From Nonomuraea aridisoli (GTDB lineage Bacteria > Actinomycetota > Actinomycetes > Streptosporangiales > Streptosporangiaceae), in the NCBI RefSeq assembly GCF_003236395.1, contig NZ_POUD01000024.1, positions 1 to 53,268 of the forward strand: a DNA stretch of 53,268 nucleotides. Reading direction: 5' to 3'. The notes under the pieces were generated by a model. It was given only the letters and a program-made list of their open reading frames with translations, searched no databases and was not told the origin of the DNA. Position numbers and translations under genes: made by a program. This document shows positions 16,336-25,617 of this stretch, piece after piece; within the stretch, counting starts at the first letter, position 1, and each line of letters starts with the position of its first letter.

Positions 16336-16682
16336 CAAGATCCTTTCTCCTTGCGGCGTACGCGGCGCTCGGCCAGCTGGGCGCGGGCGATGATGACGAG
16401 CCGCCAGCTGAGCACCCACGCGAACGCCAGGAACGCCAGCGCGCGGACGTACAGCCACAGCAGGTGCGTGTCGGTGGGGCCGGCGAATCGGCCGCTGGTG
16501 AGCAGTTGCACGGACCACAGCGACAGGCCGGCGGCGAGCACGGCCATGAACGAGAACAGGTGACGCCCCATGGGGCTGCGCCACCAGCCGGCAGTCAGGC
16601 TGTAGATGACGACGCAGCTGAGCGCCAGCAGCGTCGACACGACCACCAGCACGCTCCCGGCGGCGTAGACGAGATCAGCCAC
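16335..16682 (-). CDS. Three-helix membrane protein, putative holin
   Basis: 115 aa with three membrane helices (VYAAGSVLVVVSTLLALSCV; LFSFMAVLAAGLSLWSVQLL; YVRALAFLAFAWVLSWRLVI) and a strongly basic cytoplasmic tail ending RRVRRKEKGS. Size and position just before the endolysin fit an actinophage lysis-cassette membrane protein. Overlaps the next upstream gene by eight bases. Confidence 0.65.
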   Translation of the reverse strand: MADLVYAAGSVLVVVSTLLALSCVVIYSLTAGWWRSPMGRHLFSFMAVLAAGLSLWSVQLLTSGRFAGPTDTHLLWLYVRALAFLAFAWVLSWRLVIIARAQLAERRVRRKEKGS

Positions 16683-16884
16683 GGTTCCCCCTGAGAGCTG
16701 CTTCCAGCAGCTCGGCGAAGTGGTTGGACTCCCGCAGCTCCCGCAGCTTGCGAGCGAGCGTGAGGTGCTCCCGGGCGTGTTCGCGGGCGCGCTGCAGGTC
16801 CTTTTCCGCCTGCCTCTTCGAGGCGGCGACGTCGTGGGCCGCCTGCTGGAGGCCGGGCTGCTGCTCGTGCCGCTCGTCCGTCAT
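16675..16884 (-). CDS. Small coiled-coil protein of lysis cassette, 69 aa
   Basis: Almost wholly helical and highly charged (QAAHDVAASKRQAEKDLQRA, then HLTLARKLRELRESN), predicted coiled coil. It ends SNHFAELLEAALRG. Actinophages often encode such a small soluble helical protein between two lysis membrane proteins; its role is unknown. It overlaps neighbours on both sides by four to ten bases. Confidence 0.7.
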   Translation of the reverse strand: MTDERHEQQPGLQQAAHDVAASKRQAEKDLQRAREHAREHLTLARKLRELRESNHFAELLEAALRGNRG

Positions 16885-17207
16885 GGCTTCGCCTCAATCT
16901 GGCCGCGTAGCTCGGTCAGCAGCGCAACGGCTATCTGGGCGCCCTCGTTGCTGGCCGCCAGGGCGGCCCTGAGCTCCCGGGCATGCGCTTCGCGGGTGAG
17001 CTCGTGCGCGTCGCGTTCTTTCTGCCAGAGGGTGCGCCACTCCTCGGCGTCGGCCGCCGCTTCCCGGAGGCGTGCGTCGCGGTCGGCACGCACGTCTTCC
17101 AAAGTCGACCGGGGAACCAGCCGGCCGGTGGCGATGAGCCAGATGATCGCCAGCAGGACGACGACCGCGCCGCCCTGAACGATCGGCAGCTGGAGCAGCC
17201 CCTCCAT
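16881..17207 (-). CDS. Membrane-anchored coiled-coil protein, 108 aa
   Basis: Starts MEGLLQLPIVQGG at ATG 17207, sharing a base with the upstream stop. One N-terminal membrane helix (GAVVVLLAIIWLIATG) is followed by a long charged helix (EDVRADRDARLREAAADAEE and onward) that should form a coiled coil. This resembles the spanin-like or holin-accessory proteins of actinophage lysis cassettes, though that role is only inferred. Confidence 0.7.
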   Translation of the reverse strand: MEGLLQLPIVQGGAVVVLLAIIWLIATGRLVPRSTLEDVRADRDARLREAAADAEEWRTLWQKERDAHELTREAHARELRAALAASNEGAQIAVALLTELRGQIEAKP

Positions 17208-17849
17208 CAGCGCATGCCGACGAACGTGGACGGCGGCTTGGTGTGGAAGGTCGGCTTGCGGGGGCGGTCGGCGTTGGCGCGGAGCCACTCGACGGCCAGG
17301 ACCCGCGACTGCACGCGGGCCGGGTCCAGGCGCACGCCCTGGCGCAGCGGAGCGAGCGGGTCCTCGGGCGCCGTCCGCGCGGATCCGACATAGGCCAGCG
17401 CGGCGGCCCGGTCCGAGTGTGGAGCGTCCTCGATGCGGACCATATGCCGTTTCACCGCGTCGATGCGTGCCAGGTGCGCCGCTCGCCGCTCGACGTCGGG
17501 AACTCCCGGCGTCCAGCAGGTGGGCAGCCCGTGGATCTCCTCGAGCAGTGCCGCGCAGGCGGCGTTCTGCCAGGCCAGTGGATCGTCCGGGCTGGGCAGG
17601 TGCGGCTCGTACAGCGCGATTTCCAGCAGCGTGTCGAGGTCGTCAGGGTCGATGCCGTATTCGGCGCACCGCCATTCCATCTCGGTGTTGGGCAGCACGC
17701 GGATTCCGTGCGCGTTGTTGGCGGGGTTGACCTGGTATGCCCCAGATCGGCTCGCCGCCCACGGGGACGGCAGCGGGCTGCGCGGGGTTGAGCAGGTCTG
17801 CCGCGGTATACGCCAGCTCGACATCCCACGTCTGCCACAACTCGGTCAT
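17207..17849 (-). pseudogene. Tail-region protein split by a frame shift
   Basis: A clear start (MTELWQTWDVELAYTAADLL, ATG 17849, AGGAG seven bases before) runs to PVGGEPIWG and then loses sense. The sense continues one frame over with AYQVNPANNAHGIRVLPN and runs to 17207. The break falls at a run of four C (17740-17743; GGGG on the coding strand). Removing one G restores one 213-residue frame. It is either a sequencing or assembly error, a broken gene, or a +1 programmed shift. The combined protein is conserved-looking and sits between the tail tip protein and lysis genes. Confidence 0.7.
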
Positions 17850-17863
17850 GGTCGTTCTCCTGC

Positions 17864-20578
17864 TCAATGGCGGTGGGACCACCAGTAGTAGGCGGTGCTG
17901 GTGGCCCAGTCGGTATTGATCCGGAAGCCGGTCTGGTTCGACCAGGTGCAATACCAGTCGCCGGCCGGGTCGTGGTCCTCGGAGTCGCTCTCCTGGACGC
18001 CCCGGCGGACGACGGCGACAGGCCCCATGTTGCCGATCATCGTGGCGCCGTAGGAGATCCACATAGAGCCAGGGGGACCACCGGGAGTCGCCACCAACGA
18101 ACCGGCGATGATGCCGGCGGTAGGCCCGAGCGCGGTGAAGTCCCACCACCGGCCGACATGCCTCGTGCGGCCGGTGCCGTCGAACCAGAAATACTGCTCG
18201 TCCTCGGGCAGGTGGAAATAGCCGTATCTGGCGTAGCTCTCGGCGAGCTCCATGAGGCCGCCGTTGGCGTCGGTCAGCGTCGCGTCGCGGACCTGCATCT
18301 GCATGAACCCGGCGGCGATCGTCGTCTGGGACGCGGCGGTGACGGCGGCGTTGGTGCCGGACGTGACCTCGAATGTTGCCTCTCCGGCGAACCGATCGTC
18401 GCGCGTCCTGAGCCTGGTGTAGTTCGTACCAGAGCCGGCCGGGATAAAGCGCATCTCGGGGAAGGTCGCGCCGGGCGGGGCGAACTCCAGCCGCCGGCCG
18501 CTCGCCGCGGTGCGGATGAAGGCGCCCGTGATCGTCTTGCCGTCGATCGCCGTAGCGCTGAGCTTCGCCGCGGTGACGGCCCCAGCGTCGATCTTGTCGG
18601 CCTGGACGGCGTTCGCCGCTAGGTGGCCGGTCTGGATGGACAGCGCTTGGATCAGCCCGGAGGTGATGGAGTTGGCCACGATCTTGTCTGAGGCGGTGAT
18701 GCTGCCGTCGACGATGTTGGCGCCGTTGATCACCTTGCCGATGAGGTCGGTGTTGACGAGCGGCTGCGTGGCGATCGATGCGCTGCCGGATTCGCCGGAC
18801 TCGTTGCCCCTACGGTCGACGCTGGTGAGCCGGAACCACCGGGTCTGGTTGTACGGCTGGTCGGTCACCAGGACGGTGCCGGCGGCGCGCAGCTCGTCGA
18901 CGACCTCGTACGGGCCGTCGGCCGCGGCGGCCATCCACACCTTGACCCGCTCGAAGTCGGACGGCATGGCGACGTCGCCGGCGCCGAGCCCGTCCCATGT
19001 CACCTGGATCACGCCGAGACGCGTGGCCAGGGTGGGCGTCGACGGCACGGGCGGTGGGGTGACGTCGTCCGGGATGAGCGTCACGAACTGGTCGGAGAAC
19101 TCGCCCGGGGTGCCGTCGGCGGTCGCGCGGACCTTGAACGCGTACGTGAACCCGACCGGCAACGGCGAATAGGTGGTGGTGGTGTCGCTGCCGTCGGTGC
19201 GGGCGATCATCCGCCACACCTCGCCGGTCTCGTTGGGACGGGCGAACAGCTCGTAGCCGTCGACGTCGATGGCGACGCCGGCGACGTCGGCCGTCACGGC
19301 CGACCAGGTGGCGGTGATCTGGCCGCGGGCGAACCCGTACTCGTCGACGTAGGCCAGCGGGTTGACGATGAGCCCGGCAGGGGCCGCGGGGACGCGGCCG
19401 CCCGCCTCGGGAGCAGGGTCGCCGCCGGACCCGCCCGAGGCTACGCCGCCGGCGAGAATGCCGGACATGCGGCGTGCAAGCCGGAGGTCGGCCTCGAGGA
19501 ACCTGTCGTTCAGCACGAGGTTGCCGGCGAGCTCGCCGTCCTGTGCGCGGGTGAGGCTGATCTGTCGCACTCGCAGCGACTCCATAACGCCGTCGGCGCC
19601 GGGGGCGAGCACGTGCGCGCCGGGGCTGTAGTGCTCCCACGGCATCCATCGGGCCGCCTGCAGGGTGATGCCGCGGGTGATCTGCAGTCGCTCGCGGGCG
19701 ACCCGGTCAAGGGCCGCCTGGCCGAGCAGCGTGGCGGTGCCGGCGTCTGCGACGCCGCCCTGCCGCTGGTGGCTCTCCCAGCGTCCCCACGGGGTCAGCG
19801 CCTCGGCGTTGGTCACCTCCAGCGAGAAGCCGTCCTCGCCCTCGATGAGGATCGCGGACGCGAGGTCCTCGAGGGTGCCCTCGTCGGGCGCCTCGGTGAT
19901 GTCGCGGCCGAGCCGCAGGTCGACCGGCGCAGGCCCGGACGCGAGGTCGTCGCCCAGGACGGTGCCCTCGTTCCAGACACGCAGGGTGCGGCCCTGCATC
20001 GCCCAGTCGATCACGCCCTGCTCGGCGAGGTTGATGAGGATGGCCAGCAGATCCTTGCCGACCTCTACCTCGAGCGTGAGCGTGGTGTTCCACGGCTGGC
20101 CGGCCGAGTCGGCCGACGCGGTGAAGTTGACGGCCAGACCGGGGCAGGCGCCGCGCGCCTGGCCCTCGTCGACGAACGTGCGCAGGATCGCACCGGGCGA
20201 CACCGCGCTGAACGGGCGTTTGCCCTCGTTCATGACGGGCCCGCGGTAGAGCAGCACCTTCCGGGTCATCCACGCGTAGCCAGGCAGCGTGTACGAGCGG
20301 GCGCCCGCCTGGTCGGAGGCGTCGCCCGACCGCTTGAGCCTGAGCATCCGCGAGTTGAGCGGCTCCACCCACGGGCCGCCGTCGACGCTGTACTCGACGG
20401 CCACCTCGACGGGGCCGTTCAGGCGCTCGGCGCCGACGGCGTACCGGCTGTAGGCCAGCGTGAGCGATGACACGTCGTTGAGCGGCCAGCCCACCTCGTA
20501 CGACAGCGGTGTGGGCAGCAGGCCGAGGCGGCCGCCGTTCGGCGTGTACGCGACCAGGCGCAGCTGGTAGTCCGTCAC
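17864..20578 (-). CDS. Tail tip/spike protein with FN3 domain
   Basis: 904 aa from GTG 20578, which overlaps the previous stop and follows GGAGGG; a much longer frame upstream is a shadow of the neighbour gene. The N-terminal ~400 residues match the Siphovirus ReqiPepy6 Gp37-like tail-tip fold (start MTDYQLRLVAYTPNGGRLG). A fibronectin-III-like unit follows (about 490-680), then a stalk of short repeats (NGANIVDGSITASDKIVANS, AANAVQADKIDAGAVTAAKL) and a C-terminal head with Trp/Tyr-rich strands. This is the likely host-contact protein at the tail end. Confidence 0.85.
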   Translation of the reverse strand: MTDYQLRLVAYTPNGGRLGLLPTPLSYEVGWPLNDVSSLTLAYSRYAVGAERLNGPVEVAVEYSVDGGPWVEPLNSRMLRLKRSGDASDQAGARSYTLPGYAWMTRKVLLYRGPVMNEGKRPFSAVSPGAILRTFVDEGQARGACPGLAVNFTASADSAGQPWNTTLTLEVEVGKDLLAILINLAEQGVIDWAMQGRTLRVWNEGTVLGDDLASGPAPVDLRLGRDITEAPDEGTLEDLASAILIEGEDGFSLEVTNAEALTPWGRWESHQRQGGVADAGTATLLGQAALDRVARERLQITRGITLQAARWMPWEHYSPGAHVLAPGADGVMESLRVRQISLTRAQDGELAGNLVLNDRFLEADLRLARRMSGILAGGVASGGSGGDPAPEAGGRVPAAPAGLIVNPLAYVDEYGFARGQITATWSAVTADVAGVAIDVDGYELFARPNETGEVWRMIARTDGSDTTTTYSPLPVGFTYAFKVRATADGTPGEFSDQFVTLIPDDVTPPPVPSTPTLATRLGVIQVTWDGLGAGDVAMPSDFERVKVWMAAAADGPYEVVDELRAAGTVLVTDQPYNQTRWFRLTSVDRRGNESGESGSASIATQPLVNTDLIGKVINGANIVDGSITASDKIVANSITSGLIQALSIQTGHLAANAVQADKIDAGAVTAAKLSATAIDGKTITGAFIRTAASGRRLEFAPPGATFPEMRFIPAGSGTNYTRLRTRDDRFAGEATFEVTSGTNAAVTAASQTTIAAGFMQMQVRDATLTDANGGLMELAESYARYGYFHLPEDEQYFWFDGTGRTRHVGRWWDFTALGPTAGIIAGSLVATPGGPPGSMWISYGATMIGNMGPVAVVRRGVQESDSEDHDPAGDWYCTWSNQTGFRINTDWATSTAYYWWSHRH

Positions 20579-21456
20579 AGGTGAGCCCTCCGCGCTCGAA
20601 TCTGCAGGCTGCTCGCCGCGGTGGTGCCGCCGGCCGCCGCGGCGACGGTGACGGCCCGGCTGTACGGGTCGCCGTCGGCGATGGCCGGGGTGAGGGGAAG
20701 CCACCGCGACGCCGAGCCGGGCCCGGTCGCCTCCAGCTGGCCGGTGACGTCGTCGCCGTCGGCCAGGTCCCACGTGTCGCCGGTGACGACGGCGGCCGCC
20801 TGGGCGCCGCAGTCGACGAGCAGCCGCTCGCCTGCGGCCAGGGCGCCGTCCCAGGTGATGGCGGCGCCGGTGACGACGTCTGCCACGGACGGGTCGTTGG
20901 CGGGCCCGGTGACGCGCACCAGCGCGTCCACGATCGCCGCGGTGCTGCCCGCCAGCGGTGTGACGGGCTGCGCGGCGCCGGGCATCAGCCCGTCCCAGGT
21001 AACGGCGACCTCGTCGCGCCACACGCCGGCGGGCACCTGGAGCAGCACCTGCAGGCGCGCCACGGCGTTGCCGACGTCGACGGCCGGCTCGCTCGCGGAC
21101 AGCACCGTGGCGTCGGCCTGGCGGACGATGCCGGGCGCCGCGTAGTAGCGGACGTCCAGCAGCCGGTGCCGTACGCCGAAGACGCCGGCGAGCGCCTCGA
21201 GGTTGCGTTCCATCGCCTCGTAACCGCCTTCGGTGTCGTCCGGCCACACGGGCAGCACATGCAGGTCCAGCGCGAAGCTGGTCGGCTCCAGGTCCAGGCC
21301 GACGATGGGCAGCTCGCCGGATCTGCCGGCGACCTTGACGGAGATGGCGCGGGCGGCGGGCATCGGCCGCCGGCGCGTTTCCGGGGCGAGGTACCAGCCG
21401 GGGCCGTCCATGCCGATGCCGTCGACCTCGTACGTGGGGTAGATGGGCGCGCTCAT
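20575..21456 (-). CDS. Distal tail (Dit)-like protein
   Basis: 293 aa, ATG 21456 in an ATGA overlap with the tape measure gene. The first ~140 residues have the small barrel pattern of Dit proteins (IYPTYEVDGIGMDGPGWY; FALDLHVLPVWPDD; AMERNLEALAGVFGVRHR). The second half is a beta-sandwich, like galectin-type Dit extensions. Gene order tape measure - Dit - tip is the standard siphovirus order. Confidence 0.8.
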   Translation of the reverse strand: MSAPIYPTYEVDGIGMDGPGWYLAPETRRRPMPAARAISVKVAGRSGELPIVGLDLEPTSFALDLHVLPVWPDDTEGGYEAMERNLEALAGVFGVRHRLLDVRYYAAPGIVRQADATVLSASEPAVDVGNAVARLQVLLQVPAGVWRDEVAVTWDGLMPGAAQPVTPLAGSTAAIVDALVRVTGPANDPSVADVVTGAAITWDGALAAGERLLVDCGAQAAAVVTGDTWDLADGDDVTGQLEATGPGSASRWLPLTPAIADGDPYSRAVTVAAAAGGTTAASSLQIRARRAHL

Positions 21457-23699
21457 CCGAGCATCCCCAGCGCGGCCGCGTACTGCAGGGTGCGGTTCGT
21501 GGTGCGGCTGGTCGGTTCGGCCTGCGGGTAGTAGTTGTGCACCGTCAACCCGCCGCCGAGCTGACCGCGGCCGCCGCCGGCCGCGGTCTGCAGCTGGCCG
21601 TCGAGGTTGGGCAGAGCCGCGCCCGCCAAGCCGTTGGCCGCGCGGGCGACCAGGCGCTCGCCGACCGACATGCCGTCGGCGAGCATGCGGGCGATGGTGC
21701 GGCCGGCCTTGTCCGGCGGATGCGTGCGCAGCGGGCCCTCCTTCGCGGGAGAGAACGGCAGCCGCGACCGGATGGTGGCTGCGATGTTCGACATGGACGC
21801 CCCGACCTGGCCGACCATGGATCGGATGCCGTTGATCAGGCCCTGGATGACGTTCCGGCCGGCGGAATACAGCAGATTTCCCAGGTTGCCCAGGGCGGTG
21901 CGGATCCGGCCGGGGATACCGCGCACCACCGTGAGCACGTTGTTGATGCCGCTGCTTGCGGACGAGCGCATGCGGGTGAAGGCTTGCGTGGCCAGCGTTC
22001 CCAGGTTGCCGACCAGCGCAGACGCCGCGGACCGCGCCCGGCCAGGCAGGCCGCGCAGGAACGTGAGCACGTTGTTGATCCCGGTCGAGGTGAACGAGCG
22101 GACCCGGTTCCAGGCGGTGGTGGCCAGGGTGCCCAGTTGGCCGGGCAGAGCGGCCGCGGCGGATCGCGCCCGGCCGGGCAGCCCGCGGACGAAGGTGACC
22201 ACGTTGTTGATCGCGTTCGTCGTGATGGTGCGGACTCGCTCCCAGGCGCCCGTGAACAGGCCGGCCACGGTCGATCCGAACGACGACAGCGCGGAGCCGA
22301 TCTTGCCGGGCAGCTCGCCGAACCAGGTGGCTACGCGCTCCATGAGTGGTCCGAGGTCGGAGAACCACACGTGGATCCGTGACAGAACGGCGACGAACTC
22401 GATGGCCCAGGGGATGAGCCCGATCAGCCCGGAGATGAACCCGGCGAACATCTCCGGATTTTCCGAAATTATGTTCGATACGTCGGTGATCGCTGCGGCG
22501 ATCTCCTCGAAGAGTCCAGGCAGCTGTGGGCCAACGGTGTCCAGGAGTCGGACGAAGGCGTCCGAGAGCGGCCCGATGGCTGGGCCGAGCCTCTCGAAGG
22601 CAAAACCGACTTGCTGGGCGAAACGCGCCAAAGCGGGAGCTATGCGCGTAAAAGCCTTCTCGATGTGCGGCGACAGCGCATCGAAGGTCGTGCGCGCGGT
22701 CCGCGCAATGGACTGCAGAGCGGGAACGAAGGGCTGCGCCATCCGGCGTAGCTCTTTGGACACGTGTTTCTGCAGGTCAGTGAAGGATTTCTGGACCTTC
22801 TTGTTCTCGGCGACGGCCCGGATGCCGATGGCGGCCAGCCCGCCGCCGAGCGCCACCACGAGGCCGGTGGCGACGGCGCCACCCACGAGCGGCAGCGTCA
22901 GCAGAGCGGCCGTGATCGCCACGACCGTGACAAAGACGTTCGAGCTCATCGCGGTGAAGGCCGACGAAAAGGCGCTGCGGATGCCGCTCGCCGCACGGCT
23001 CGCATCGCCATCGAGGCCCTGCACCTCGGTGCGGCCGCGGTCGACGTCGACATCGACGTCGACCTGCACGTGACGGTCCAGCCGCTCGAGCTCGGCCTCG
23101 AAGGCGTTCAGCTGCGCCAGGGCGGCCGCGGTGTTCATCCGGACGTCGACCGGCGCCGTCTCTGCCAGGCTGGCGAGCTCGCCGCGGATGGCGGCGAGCT
23201 CGGCCCGCGCGGTGTCGGCCTGGATGTCCACGCCGATGCGCCGGTCGCCGAGCTCGGCCAGCGCCTGGCGTAGCGCCTGCACCTTGGCATCGGCCTCGCT
23301 GCTGTCGGCCGTGATCTCGGCCTCGGGCAGGTTCGACAGCGCGGTCTGGATCCGCCGGCGGAACGCCTGAGCGAACGCGCCCGCCGCGGCGTCGCCCTCG
23401 CTCGGCATACTGCGCCGACTGCGGCGCGCCGACTCTTCCAGCGGGTCGCCGACCGGGTCGCCGAGGCCGCGCTCGACGCCGTCGGCCAGCTCGTCGCCTA
23501 TCCGGCGGCCGAGCCGCTCGAGCTCGACGCCGGCCTGCCGGGCCTGCCGATCCAGGCCGCTGGTGTCCAGCGCGGCCGGGACGGTGACCTCAAGAGCTCG
23601 TTCCAGCCGCTCCAGGTCGTCTTCGAGGTCTCGGCGGAACCGTTTGGTGTCCGGCATCACCCGCAGAGACACGCGGCCGACCTGGCGCGCTTGAGCCAT
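21453..23699 (-). CDS. Tape measure protein
   Basis: 748 aa starting MAQARQVGRVSLRVMPDTKR. The N-terminal 200 residues are coiled coil, with one or two hydrophobic segments at about 245-290 and helical repeats after. Residues about 480-610 hold three tandem 44-residue repeats (units around AINNVVTFVRGLPGRARSA). The short FSPAKEGPLRTHPPDKAGR motif near the end is typical of tape measures. The length governs tail length; by the usual 0.15 nm per residue this would be near 110 nm. Confidence 0.9.
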   Translation of the reverse strand: MAQARQVGRVSLRVMPDTKRFRRDLEDDLERLERALEVTVPAALDTSGLDRQARQAGVELERLGRRIGDELADGVERGLGDPVGDPLEESARRSRRSMPSEGDAAAGAFAQAFRRRIQTALSNLPEAEITADSSEADAKVQALRQALAELGDRRIGVDIQADTARAELAAIRGELASLAETAPVDVRMNTAAALAQLNAFEAELERLDRHVQVDVDVDVDRGRTEVQGLDGDASRAASGIRSAFSSAFTAMSSNVFVTVVAITAALLTLPLVGGAVATGLVVALGGGLAAIGIRAVAENKKVQKSFTDLQKHVSKELRRMAQPFVPALQSIARTARTTFDALSPHIEKAFTRIAPALARFAQQVGFAFERLGPAIGPLSDAFVRLLDTVGPQLPGLFEEIAAAITDVSNIISENPEMFAGFISGLIGLIPWAIEFVAVLSRIHVWFSDLGPLMERVATWFGELPGKIGSALSSFGSTVAGLFTGAWERVRTITTNAINNVVTFVRGLPGRARSAAAALPGQLGTLATTAWNRVRSFTSTGINNVLTFLRGLPGRARSAASALVGNLGTLATQAFTRMRSSASSGINNVLTVVRGIPGRIRTALGNLGNLLYSAGRNVIQGLINGIRSMVGQVGASMSNIAATIRSRLPFSPAKEGPLRTHPPDKAGRTIARMLADGMSVGERLVARAANGLAGAALPNLDGQLQTAAGGGRGQLGGGLTVHNYYPQAEPTSRTTNRTLQYAAALGMLG

Positions 23700-24485
23700 C
23701 CGTCGCCACCCCCTTGTGTCGTGCCGGTACGCCGAACTGCGCCCGGAGGTCAGAGACGGTGGTCACGCGGCGCCGCCGGGCCTGCTTGGCCTGCGGCCGC
23801 GGGTAGGGCTGGAACTTGGGCGGCTTGCGACGCCATCGGCCGCTCGCCCGTGTGTTGAGGTTGATGGCGTCGTAGATGTCGGCCAGCTGGCTGTTGACGC
23901 GGGTCCAGCCGCGCCAGTCCGGCCGCTGTGGTGCCTTGCGGGTCACGCGCTGCGGCTCGGGGTTGTTGCGCAGCTCGGCGATCAGTGCGGAGTCCTCGGG
24001 GAGGTGGTCGATCAGCGCCAGCGTCAGCAGGGGCGGCGGTCCGTCGCCGCGTACGACGTCGACCAGGTCGACGCGGTAGAAGCGGCGCAGGTCGGCGTAC
24101 AGTGCGGCGCCGTGCTCGTCGATCAGCTCTCCGAGGGTTGCGCTTCCCCCGGCTGGGCGGCCTCCATGTAGCCGAGGAAGACCTCCATGAGGACGGCAGC
24201 GTCGTGATCGCACGCCTTGAACAGGCGGTCGGCGGCAGCCTTGGACGGCGCGACCACCCGCAGCACGTCCTCGAGCACCTCGGCCAGGTCCAGATCAGGC
24301 TGGTCCTTCATCATCTCGGCCATGTTCTTGAGCTCGTCGGCCTTGGCCAGCAGGTCTTTGCGCTTCTTGCTGGGCAGGCGCAGCAGCGACTGCAGCTGTA
24401 CCTCGCCGTCGGGCAGCTCGACGACGAATGGGCCGTACTTGCGGTCGGCGGCCGCCTTGATGTCGGCGAGCGTGACCTTGGGCAT
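23590..24485 (-). CDS. Tail assembly chaperone GT, made by -1 frameshift
   Basis: The long product shares the start and about 112 residues of the 24123-24485 protein, then shifts -1 at GGGGGAA (minus strand, 24150-24144; zero frame G-GGG-GAA) into a second frame beginning GSATLGELIDEHGAALYADL and ending at 23590, inside the tape measure start. Total about 298 residues. This G/GT pair with a slip before the tape measure gene is near-universal in long-tailed phages. The chaperones hold tape measure and tail tube during assembly. Confidence 0.85.
24123..24485 (-). CDS. Tail assembly chaperone G, unshifted product
   Basis: 120 aa, start MPKVTLADIKAAADRKYGPF. Helical, with a short beta start, then KKRKDLLAKADELKNMAEMM and ASRADRLF-like helices typical of the tail-chaperone family. 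It terminates just past the GGGGGAA slip site in AQPSES. It lies after the major tail protein and before the tape measure. Confidence 0.85.
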   Translation of the reverse strand: MPKVTLADIKAAADRKYGPFVVELPDGEVQLQSLLRLPSKKRKDLLAKADELKNMAEMMKDQPDLDLAEVLEDVLRVVAPSKAAADRLFKACDHDAAVLMEVFLGYMEAAQPGEAQPSES

Positions 24486-24579
24486 GCGGACCTCCACAGG
24501 TGTTGTGGTCGGAGGCGGACCTGACGACATGAGGGGCGGACGGCACCGGAGGTCCGCCACGACCGGCGCCGCCCACGTC

Positions 24580-25140
24580 TCAGGGGGTGGGCACCGGGAT
24601 CAGGTCGCCCTTGGGGCTGATCTCGAACAGCCACGGCTGGCCGGACACGCCGAGGATGGTGGCGCGCAGCGGCAGGCCGGCGAGCGCCTCGGCGTCGAAC
24701 TCGATGTCGTCGGCCTGCGCGATGCTCACGCGCTGGAAGTACATGGCGAGCTGCTCGGCGCCGTCCTCGACGACCACCAGCATGGTGCCGGTCAGCTCGG
24801 TCGGGTTGGCCGGCACCTGGAAGTAGCCTTCGACCACGCTGCCGTTGGCGCCGAAGTACGCCTGATAGGTCTGCTCGTCCCACTGCTGGGCGATGAACGT
24901 GACCTGGCGGATTCTGGGGCTGGTCACGTTGCGCAGGGCCTGGTTCTGCCAGGTGCCCAGCGTGGTGACCTCCCCGCCTTCGGAGGTGAGTCCGAACGGG
25001 TCTTCCAGAGACGTGTGGCCGAAGTCGATGAACGGGTCGCCCGGGGCGAGCACGTTAGCCGGCCGGGTGACGCCCACGGTGGGGGCGAACCAGTAGTGGC
25101 CTATAGCCGGGACGAGTACGGCGTCGTCGTCGAGCGCCAT
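24580..25140 (-). CDS. Major tail (tube) protein
   Basis: 186 aa from ATG 25140 five bases after GGAGG; the ATG at 25152 overlaps that site. The beta-rich pattern (LVPAIGHYWFAPTVGVTRP; VTFIAQQWDEQTYQAYFG; AMYFQRVSIAQADDIEFDAE) matches actinophage tail tube subunits, including the 'QTYQAYFGANG' loop. Position between the tail terminator and chaperones supports this. Confidence 0.85.
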   Translation of the reverse strand: MALDDDAVLVPAIGHYWFAPTVGVTRPANVLAPGDPFIDFGHTSLEDPFGLTSEGGEVTTLGTWQNQALRNVTSPRIRQVTFIAQQWDEQTYQAYFGANGSVVEGYFQVPANPTELTGTMLVVVEDGAEQLAMYFQRVSIAQADDIEFDAEALAGLPLRATILGVSGQPWLFEISPKGDLIPVPTP

Positions 25141-25200
25141 GGATACCTCCAACGTCAGCGAATGATGATCATGAGAGGGGGCGACCCTGCGGCGGCGCTG

Positions 25201-25617
25201 TCACAGGGCCGGCCGTACGGCGAGCTCGTACGTCGCCTGATAGCGGTAGATGCCGTTCGGCACCTCGTCGCCGGGTAGCAGGTCGGGCGCGGCCTGGTCG
25301 CGGAAGCGGGAGATGGACCCGACGCTGGGCACGACGGTCTGCGAGCGCCACGCCTGCACCAGCAGGACGCGGGCGGCCTCGGAGATGTCCTCGGCGTCGC
25401 TGTCGGTGCGGGCCCACACCTGGACGTCGACGAGCGCCTGGTCGAGGAAGCGCGGGTCAATCGACGCGCCGCCGGCGCGCCGCGCCAGCACGAACGGGTA
25501 TGTCATGCGCGCGGGGATGAGCGTGCCCACCGTGATGCCGGGCCAGTCGGCCTTCAGCGGCTCGCGCAGCAGCCCCAGCAGCAGGTCATTGACGCGCGCC
25601 AGCAGTCTCGGCGGCAT
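25201..25617 (-). CDS. Tail terminator-like protein
   Basis: 138 aa, start MPPRLLARVNDLLLGLLREP at ATG 25617 behind AAGGGGGTGAGG; a GTG at 25647 is less likely. A helix at the N-terminus is followed by an alpha-beta fold with IDPRFLDQALVDVQVWARTD. This sequence style and its place before the tail tube gene fit the gpU/tail-terminator group. Assigned by order more than by motif. Confidence 0.65.
   Translation of the reverse strand: MPPRLLARVNDLLLGLLREPLKADWPGITVGTLIPARMTYPFVLARRAGGASIDPRFLDQALVDVQVWARTDSDAEDISEAARVLLVQAWRSQTVVPSVGSISRFRDQAAPDLLPGDEVPNGIYRYQATYELAVRPAL

Noticed and set aside
17864..21247. A single 1127-residue tail protein
   Set aside because: The N-terminal 220 residues are an Arg-rich shadow of the neighbouring gene; GTG 20578 with GGAGGG is the real start.
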